From Belliella aquatica (GTDB lineage Bacteria; Bacteroidota; Bacteroidia; Cytophagales; Cyclobacteriaceae): a DNA stretch of 64,000 bases. Location: positions 50,590 through 114,589 of the forward strand of contig NZ_BMFD01000012.1 of assembly GCF_014637795.1 (NCBI RefSeq). The letters are read 5' to 3'. Numbering within the stretch: the first letter of the stretch is position 1; each line of letters begins with the position of its first letter. The translations under genes and the position numbers were made by a program. The notes under the pieces are model-generated. The model ran no database searches. It was not told the DNA's origin and was given only the letters and a program-made list of their open reading frames with translations. Below are positions 58,811 to 64,000 of the stretch, piece after piece.

Positions 58811-59167
58811 ATGGGCTTTATTCCAATATTTATCACCCTTGGTGGTTCAGTTTTGCTTTTTATCTTGGTGGTTAGGCAAGGTATCAAATCTAAAAGATCT
58901 CAATTCTCACAGTTTTGTACTGAAACTTGGGCTGGCTTACAAAGCATCAAGTCCGAAGGAAATAAAAGCAAACCTGATTTTGAGGAATTAAGAAAAATTT
59001 ATTTGGAAGTAAAGTCAAAGTTAAAAACAGAGGAATTGACCCAATTCGATAATCAAGTAAGGAAGCCATTTCAGCAAGCCAAACTGATACAGTCGCAACA
59101 CAATTTATTTATAGCCAAAAAGCCCTACAGTTTTGTTGCAAGGCTTTTTGGCTATCATGCCATCTGA
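58811..59167 (+). CDS. Small membrane-anchored protein, unknown
   Basis: This 118-residue protein begins with one hydrophobic segment (IPIFITLGGSVLLFILVV, residues 4-21), followed by a basic, helical cytoplasmic or periplasmic part (FEELRKIYLEVKSKLKTEELTQF). It starts 7 bases after pfkA, so it is probably cotranscribed. Its last codons overlap the end of miaA on the other strand by 13 bases. No family is recognised. Confidence 0.65.
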   Translation: MGFIPIFITLGGSVLLFILVVRQGIKSKRSQFSQFCTETWAGLQSIKSEGNKSKPDFEELRKIYLEVKSKLKTEELTQFDNQVRKPFQQAKLIQSQHNLFIAKKPYSFVARLFGYHAI

Positions 59168-60063
59168 ATTGAAATAAATTCAAGAACTTTCTCTAATTGA
59201 TCTGGGTGAAACCATGTCATTTCAGTGTCTCTTTTGAACCATGTCAATTGTCTTTTTGCATATCTTCTTGAGTTTCTCTTCAAAAGTCTAATTGCTTCTT
59301 CTTTATCATAATTCCCATCCAAAAAGCCGAAGATTTCTGAATACCCGACTGTCTGCAGGGCGTTGAGATGTTTATGGGGAAATAGAGATACCGCTTCTTC
59401 AAAAAGACCTTCTTGGATCATCAAGTCCATTCTAAGATCAATTCTGCGGTAGAGCTCTTCCCGTTCTCTTTCCAGTCCGATTTTGATGATATTAAATGGG
59501 CGATCAACTTTTTTTTTATTTCTGAAAGAGCTAAAAGGCTTCCCTGTGCCTCGGCAAACTTCAAGGGCTCGCATCAGGCGCTGAGGATTATTTTGATCTA
59601 CGAGAGCGAAGTATTCGGGATCAAGCAGCTTTACTTCTTCTTGCAAAAAGACAAGACCTTTGAGTTCATATTCTTTTATGATTTTTTGACGTATTTCTGA
59701 ACCAACCTGAGGCATATCATCAAAACCCTTGCAAATCGCATCTATATATAGGCCTGATCCACCGGTCATGATAATGATGTTATGCTTTTGAAAGATCTCC
59801 TGCATCAAGTTTAAGGCATCTTCTTCAAACGATTTAACATCGTAATTATCATGGATTGAAAGTGAATTTATAAAATGGTGCGGCACTTCGGAAAGCTGTA
59901 AGTCTGAAGGCTTCGCCGTTCCAAGAATTGTTTCCTTAAAAAACTGCCTACTATCAGAAGAAATTATTTCCGTATTGAATTTTTTAGCTAAATTTATACA
60001 CAAATCAGTTTTTCCAACAGCTGTTGGTCCAGCAATTACAATTAAGTATTTATTATCCTTCAC
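59155..60063 (-). CDS. miaA: tRNA dimethylallyltransferase
   Basis: This 302-residue enzyme adds the isopentenyl group to A37 of tRNAs that read UNN codons. It starts (GTG) with the P-loop IAGPTAVGKTDL. The next motif is SSDSRQFFKETILGTAKPS, then FINSLSIHDNYDVKSFEEDA and LYIDAICKGFDDMP. It ends with the tRNA-binding RRYAKRQLTWFKRDTEMTWF. It is divergent from the response regulator gene, and its end overlaps the small gene on the other strand. Confidence 0.96.
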   Translation of the reverse strand: MKDNKYLIVIAGPTAVGKTDLCINLAKKFNTEIISSDSRQFFKETILGTAKPSDLQLSEVPHHFINSLSIHDNYDVKSFEEDALNLMQEIFQKHNIIIMTGGSGLYIDAICKGFDDMPQVGSEIRQKIIKEYELKGLVFLQEEVKLLDPEYFALVDQNNPQRLMRALEVCRGTGKPFSSFRNKKKVDRPFNIIKIGLEREREELYRRIDLRMDLMIQEGLFEEAVSLFPHKHLNALQTVGYSEIFGFLDGNYDKEEAIRLLKRNSRRYAKRQLTWFKRDTEMTWFHPDQLEKVLEFISIQMA

Positions 60064-60118
60064 AGGTTTATTTTATAAGTTAATTCTTTCAGAAAAGTAA
60101 AATTACCAATAATTGTCA

Positions 60119-60871
60119 ATGAAAAGCAAAAAGGTTCTAATCGTAGACGACAACGCCCTAAATCGCCGGGTATTTGAACATATTATTGGTCAGGTTTACT
60201 TATATGAAGTAGCTGAAAATGGAAAAAGTGCGATAGATAAATTACGACTTGATCAATTTGATTTGATCCTAATGGATATTCAGATGCCAATTATGGATGG
60301 GATCACAGCATTAGAAATTATCAAACGGGAACAAATCTCACACTCTCCTATTATTGCGATTTCTGCTTATGCTGATCAGAATGACAGAGAGTACTTTCTA
60401 TCAACTGGTTTTGATGATTTTATTTCCAAACCAATCAAACCCAAATCATTTCTTGAAACTATTTCAAACCATATTGAAAGGAAAAAATCGCCCACAGTAG
60501 CGGGAATGATTGATGATTTCGATGATTTAGAATTGGACACTAAGGTATTTAATCAACTACTGAAATATAATTCTCTCGAAAACATCCTTTTGGTATACGA
60601 AGAATTTATTTTGGAGACTGAATCTTTATTATCAGAGATAGAACCACTGATCAAAGAAGAAAAATTAAATGGTATAGGTGACAAACTTCATATTATTAAA
60701 GGAAATTCAGGTACACTTGGAGCTATGAAAATTTTTAATTCTGTTAAACAGTTTGAAAAAAACATAAAAAATAACATTTTTGACAATACATTAAAAGATT
60801 ATTTAACTTTGATGGGATTAATAGCATCATTTAAAAAACACATTCAAACCATTCAAGATTTCAATTCATGA
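60119..60871 (+). CDS. Response regulator receiver fused to an HPt domain
   Basis: This 250-residue protein has a receiver domain (residues 1-120) with phosphoacceptor Asp53 (LMDIQMPIMDG), the acidic pair DD near residues 10-11 and Lys in ISKPIKPKS. A C-terminal histidine phosphotransfer domain follows, with His191 (KLHIIKGNSGTLGA). A TTG two codons upstream is rejected in favour of ATG 60119. The layout suits a phosphorelay relay protein. It overlaps the next response regulator by four bases (ATGA); no kinase is adjacent. Confidence 0.9.
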   Translation: MKSKKVLIVDDNALNRRVFEHIIGQVYLYEVAENGKSAIDKLRLDQFDLILMDIQMPIMDGITALEIIKREQISHSPIIAISAYADQNDREYFLSTGFDDFISKPIKPKSFLETISNHIERKKSPTVAGMIDDFDDLELDTKVFNQLLKYNSLENILLVYEEFILETESLLSEIEPLIKEEKLNGIGDKLHIIKGNSGTLGAMKIFNSVKQFEKNIKNNIFDNTLKDYLTLMGLIASFKKHIQTIQDFNS

Positions 60872-61245
60872 ACGAAAACAAAAAAGTGTTGGTAGCAGAA
60901 GATAGTTCCGTAATCATCAATTTGACAAAAAATGTGTTGATGTTCGAGAAATACCACATCACAGCGGTAAAGAACGGTCAACAAGTTTTGGATAAGCTTG
61001 CCAAAGAAGACTTTGACTTGATATTAATGGATATCAATATGCCAATCATGGATGGAATAGCTTGCACTAAAGCTGTTCGCTTGCTTGAAGATGAAAAAAA
61101 ATCAAAGGTTCCAATCATAGCCATCACCGGTAATTATAAAAACTACACGCTTGATGATTTCAAAAAGGCCGGTTTGAATGATTATGTACAAAAGCCTCTT
61201 GATTATGACCATCTTTTGGCGACAGTAAAGAAACATTTGTCCTAA
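60868..61245 (+). CDS. Single-domain response regulator
   Basis: This 125-residue CheY-like protein has Asp55 (LMDINMPIMDG), the acidic pair ED at 11-12, and the Lys in VQKPLDYD. It has no output domain. It is a paralog of the preceding receiver (LMDIQMPIMDG), so it may accept phosphate from the HPt domain encoded just upstream. Output is probably through protein-protein contact. Confidence 0.92.
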   Translation: MNENKKVLVAEDSSVIINLTKNVLMFEKYHITAVKNGQQVLDKLAKEDFDLILMDINMPIMDGIACTKAVRLLEDEKKSKVPIIAITGNYKNYTLDDFKKAGLNDYVQKPLDYDHLLATVKKHLS

Positions 61246-61260
61246 ACAAAGGTTAATTGT

Positions 61261-61539
61261 ATGACAGTCAAATACACTAAAAATTTTCTTGACAAACTTG
61301 AAAATTTGTTTGCCTCGTCGGAATTTATTTTGAGATATGAAAAAGGTAGCTTTAAATCAGGATACTGTATTCTTAAAGAAAATAAAGTTGTGATTATCAA
61401 TAAGTATTACACCATCGAAGGTAAAATAAATACATTGATAGACATCATTAAAGAGCTACAGTTCAATCCTAAGGATTTTCAAGAGAAAAAAAATCAAGAC
61501 TTCTTGGGAGAGCTACAACAAACCGAATTAAAACTTTGA
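61261..61539 (+). CDS. Small conserved protein, unknown
   Basis: This 92-residue protein has a pattern of strands and helices (FILRYEKGSFKSGYCILKEN, KVVIINKYYTIEGKINTLID). The FKSGYCILKENKVVIINKYYT region (quoted in part) looks conserved from my memory of similar Bacteroidota proteins. No signal peptide or catalytic motif is seen. It lies between the response regulators and the MBL gene, sharing a TTGA overlap with the latter, so it is in the same transcript. Confidence 0.7.
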   Translation: MTVKYTKNFLDKLENLFASSEFILRYEKGSFKSGYCILKENKVVIINKYYTIEGKINTLIDIIKELQFNPKDFQEKKNQDFLGELQQTELKL

Positions 61540-62303
61540 AAATTACATTTTTAGGAACAGGAACATCTCAAGGAGTACCAGTTATAGGTTGTGATTGTCC
61601 TGTGTGTTCCTCCTTAGATTTTAGAGATAAGAGACTCAGAAGTGCCATACATTTAGATATCAATGGAAAGAGTATAGTCATCGATACTGGACCTGATTTC
61701 AGAACACAGATGCTTAGGGAAAAAATCAATACCCTAGACGCCGTTATTTTTACACATGAACACAAGGATCATACGGCAGGATTAGATGACATTAGGCCTT
61801 ACAATTTCATGCAAAAAAAGAATATGCCTGTTTTTGCTACCAAAAAGGTACTAAGTCAAATAAAAAGAGAATTTTCCTACATTTTCGAAGAAGTCAAATA
61901 TCCTGGAGTCCCAAAAGTAATGACCCACGAAATATCTAAAACTACTGCATTTGAAGTAGAAGGAATTCCTTTTACACCTATTGAAGTGATGCATTATCGT
62001 CTCCCTGTTTTAGGATTTCGGATAGGAGATTTCACCTATATCACAGATGCCAAAACGATAGCTAAAGAAGAAATGGAGAAAATAAAAGGAACAAAATATT
62101 TGGTCCTGAATGCACTCCAAACTACGCATCATATATCACATTTCACTTTGCAGGAAGCAATCGATATGGTGAACTTCATCCAACCTGAAAAAGCTTATTT
62201 CACCCATATCAGTCATAAATTAGGATCTCATGCAGAAGTAGAAGCAATTCTTCCAGAGCATATTCGGTTAGCTTATGATGGCTTAAAATTGGATATTGCG
62301 TAA
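61536..62303 (+). CDS. MBL-fold metallo-hydrolase (PhnP-like)
   Basis: This 255-residue protein starts at TTG (overlap TTGA with the preceding gene). It contains the metal motif FTHEHKDHTAGLDDIRPYN. An N-terminal FLGTGTSQGVPVIGCDCPVC is the hallmark of PhnP-like phosphodiesterases, with Cys residues that may bind a structural metal. Further ligands are in HYRLPVLGF, YITDAK and HISHKLGSHAE. The substrate is probably a cyclic phosphate or phosphodiester; no phosphonate genes are present. It is followed by the NFACT gene with a one-base overlap. Confidence 0.9.
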   Translation: MKITFLGTGTSQGVPVIGCDCPVCSSLDFRDKRLRSAIHLDINGKSIVIDTGPDFRTQMLREKINTLDAVIFTHEHKDHTAGLDDIRPYNFMQKKNMPVFATKKVLSQIKREFSYIFEEVKYPGVPKVMTHEISKTTAFEVEGIPFTPIEVMHYRLPVLGFRIGDFTYITDAKTIAKEEMEKIKGTKYLVLNALQTTHHISHFTLQEAIDMVNFIQPEKAYFTHISHKLGSHAEVEAILPEHIRLAYDGLKLDIA

Positions 62304-63865
62304 TGCATTTCAATTACCATTTTCTGAAATTTCTTTGCCCTGCTTTAGAAACAAGATTCCTAGGAGCAGAAATAGTCGAATGTTTTTCTCAAAACAAAGA
62401 TGAATTAATCATTGGATTAACTTTAGATAAAAACGATTTATTCATCCAAGCAAACCTATTACCCAGTATTTCCTGCTTGGCATTTCCTGAAGATTTCAAA
62501 AGAGGAAAAAGAAATACGGTTTCTCTTTTTCCAGATTTAATTGGACAAAAAGTCAAGAGCATCAATCCAATTTCGTTTGAAAGAGCATTTGTAATTTCTT
62601 TAGAAAGTGGTGACAGCATCGTATTTAAACTTCATGGAACAAGAAGCAATTTACTTTTCTATAAATCTGAGGAACATCTTCCTTACAAAATCTTTAGAAA
62701 TGAACTGAAAGATGATTGGAGTATTCGAACAAAAGATCTTGCCAAAAATTTAGATTTGAGTAAAGAGAATTTTGAAGCACTAGAAGGAAATGCTTCTAAA
62801 TTTTTACCCACTCTTGGAAAAATACCTAGAGAATGGCTCAAACAGAGAGGTTACATAGAGTCCAATTTAGAAGAAAAATGGGGATTATTACAGGAACTTT
62901 TGGACATGTTAGAATCTCCACTTTTCACAATCATAGAGTCTGGGAATGAGCATAATTTAAGCCTTTTACCAGAAGAGAATTCTGTATTCCAAACAGCCGA
63001 TCCAATAGCTGCCATCAATACGCTTTTTAGATACATCGTCGTCATTCAGGCATTTCAAAGAGAAAAGCAGCACTGGTTCAAAATATTCGAGGATCAAAAA
63101 AAGAAATCTAACAATTACATTCAAAAAACTACAGAAAAGCTCCAAAATCTTGAATCAGAGATCTCCCCAGCTCAGTTAGCTGATGTAATTATGGCAAACC
63201 TGCATCAAATAGAGCGGAATTCTGAAGAAGTTACACTTTTCAACTTTTATACCAACCAAGATCAACTTGTCAAACTCAAAAGAGGTGTTAGCCCACAGAT
63301 GTTTGCTGAGAATTTGTATAGAAAGTCAAAAAACAGAAAGATAGAGCTGGATCAATTGTATCAAAACTTAGAAGATAAAGAAAACCTCTTAGTCAAAATA
63401 GAAGAATTGCTAGATCAGCTCAATACGATTACTGATTTTCGTGCATTGAAAGCTTTTGTCAAGGAGCACAATTTGATTTCCCAAGAAAAAGAAAAGCAGG
63501 AACAAGTCCCATTTAAAAGGTTTGATGTTGAGGGATTTGAGGTTTTGGTCGGGAAGTCAGCAAAATCAAATGATGAAATGCTTAGATATTTTGCTTGGAA
63601 AGAAGATTTATGGCTTCATGCAAAGGACGTCTCAGGATCGCATGTGATCATTAAATTCAAGTCAGGAATGAAATTTCCAAAAACTGTCATCGAGAGAGCT
63701 GCAGAACTTGCTGCATACTATTCAAAAAACAAAAGTGAAACATTGGCAGCAGTTATGTACACGCCGGTGAAGTTTGTCAGAAAGGTAAAAGGATCACCAG
63801 CAGGTGCTGTAATGGTAGACAAGGAAAGTGTAGTAATGGTTCCTCCTATTGGGCCTAAGGAATAA
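62303..63865 (+). CDS. NFACT-family ribosome quality-control protein (RqcH-like)
   Basis: This 520-residue protein has an NFACT-N domain (residues about 1-180), a coiled-coil middle (residues about 260-400; FEDQKKKSNNYIQKTTEKLQ) and an NFACT-R domain with WKEDLWLHAKDVSGSHVIIK. Bacterial RqcH binds obstructed large subunits and adds alanine tails to stalled peptides. The position of the catalytic Asp-Arg of B. subtilis RqcH (near residue 97) is held here by Glu93-Arg94 (SFERAF), a conservative change. Whether it elongates tails or acts as an FbpA-like adhesin is undecided. It is terminated by a strong hairpin. Confidence 0.88.
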   Translation: MHFNYHFLKFLCPALETRFLGAEIVECFSQNKDELIIGLTLDKNDLFIQANLLPSISCLAFPEDFKRGKRNTVSLFPDLIGQKVKSINPISFERAFVISLESGDSIVFKLHGTRSNLLFYKSEEHLPYKIFRNELKDDWSIRTKDLAKNLDLSKENFEALEGNASKFLPTLGKIPREWLKQRGYIESNLEEKWGLLQELLDMLESPLFTIIESGNEHNLSLLPEENSVFQTADPIAAINTLFRYIVVIQAFQREKQHWFKIFEDQKKKSNNYIQKTTEKLQNLESEISPAQLADVIMANLHQIERNSEEVTLFNFYTNQDQLVKLKRGVSPQMFAENLYRKSKNRKIELDQLYQNLEDKENLLVKIEELLDQLNTITDFRALKAFVKEHNLISQEKEKQEQVPFKRFDVEGFEVLVGKSAKSNDEMLRYFAWKEDLWLHAKDVSGSHVIIKFKSGMKFPKTVIERAAELAAYYSKNKSETLAAVMYTPVKFVRKVKGSPAGAVMVDKESVVMVPPIGPKE

Positions 63866-63898
63866 AAAAAGCCATCTTTTTAAGATAGCTTTTTTATT
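63864..63898 (+). terminator. Terminator after the NFACT gene
   Basis: AAAAAGCCATCTT / AAGATAGCTTTTTT (one mismatch) with a small loop and T tract lies directly after the stop codon. Confidence 0.85.
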
Positions 63899-64000
63899 GG
63901 TAATGTGGTCAAAAATAGTTGGTGACTTTTGTTGAAAAATTTCTTAACATGCCATGCAGATTCGAAGAGGACGTAAGCTCTGCTGAGGAGCAACTTACCA
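63899..64000. other. Unexplained right edge, cut by the window end
   Basis: This tail has an ATG at 63949 with an open plus-strand frame to the edge (MPCRFEEDVSSAEEQLT), and open minus-strand frames too. A small dyad is present near 63972-63998 (GTAAG ... TGCT-GAGG-AGCA ... CTTAC). A gene start, a gene end or an IS border are all possible, so no call is made. Confidence 0.3.

Overview
The window is chromosomal DNA of an AT-rich member of the Bacteroidota, most likely a Cytophagales bacterium of the Cyclobacteriaceae type (Algoriphagus/Belliella relatives). Four things point there: promoters of the TTTG-N19-TAnnTTTG type with no Shine-Dalgarno dependence, a large secreted protein with a type IX secretion C-terminal signal, Bacteroidota-only families (DUF5683, DUF6913, DUF4221-like), and characteristic gene pairs (pyrG-yidC; parA-parB-DUF5683-dapB-lepB). 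The genus call is inference from gene content. No rRNA, CRISPR, prophage or complete insertion sequence is visible. Most of the window is core housekeeping sequence.

Layout. 0-5 kb: a small secreted repeat protein, a zinc-ribbon protein, a DinB-like protein, then a leftward group (unknown protein, CCA-adding enzyme, TPR protein) and an amino-acid racemase. 5-14 kb: rightward pyrG, yidC, a UPF0173 hydrolase and the parA-parB-DUF5683-dapB-lepB run (nucleotide synthesis, membrane insertion, chromosome segregation, lysine/peptidoglycan precursor, signal peptidase). 14-22 kb: metG and a TetR gene leftward, then ligA-DUF6913-dapA and xseA-xseB rightward. 22-30 kb: an outer-membrane protein, an orphan NusG-like factor, and a complete leftward tetR-tolC-hlyD-acrB efflux operon closed by a terminator. 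30-38 kb: small metabolic and repair genes (hydrolase, ung, apaG, two methyltransferases), a membrane coiled-coil protein, the rpsF-rpsR-rplI operon, a hemolysin III protein and tRNA-Gln.

38-50 kb: a Tat-exported Gfo/Idh/MocA oxidoreductase, a lipoprotein, a thiamine salvage operon (thiM-thiE-thiD-tenA) under a TPP riboswitch, a 1582-residue secreted nuclease-like protein, an acyltransferase and a soluble GAF histidine kinase. 50-57 kb: a GGR-family flavoprotein, membrane pyrophosphatase, a noncoding repeat patch, HIT protein, greA and a D-2-hydroxyacid dehydrogenase. 57-64 kb: ssb, pfkA, miaA, two response-regulator genes without a kinase, a conserved small protein, an MBL hydrolase and an NFACT (RqcH-like) ribosome quality-control protein.

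No clear new multi-gene defence or mobile system is apparent. The best candidates for novelty are: an in-frame insertion of about 145 residues inside the helix-hairpin-helix region of LigA; the six-repeat secreted protein at the left edge; a TPP riboswitch whose 5' strand is perfectly complementary over 10 nt to a U-tailed segment near the thiM start; a response-regulator/HPt plus response-regulator pair with no kinase beside it; and a perfect 14-bp palindrome just upstream of the efflux-pump regulator.
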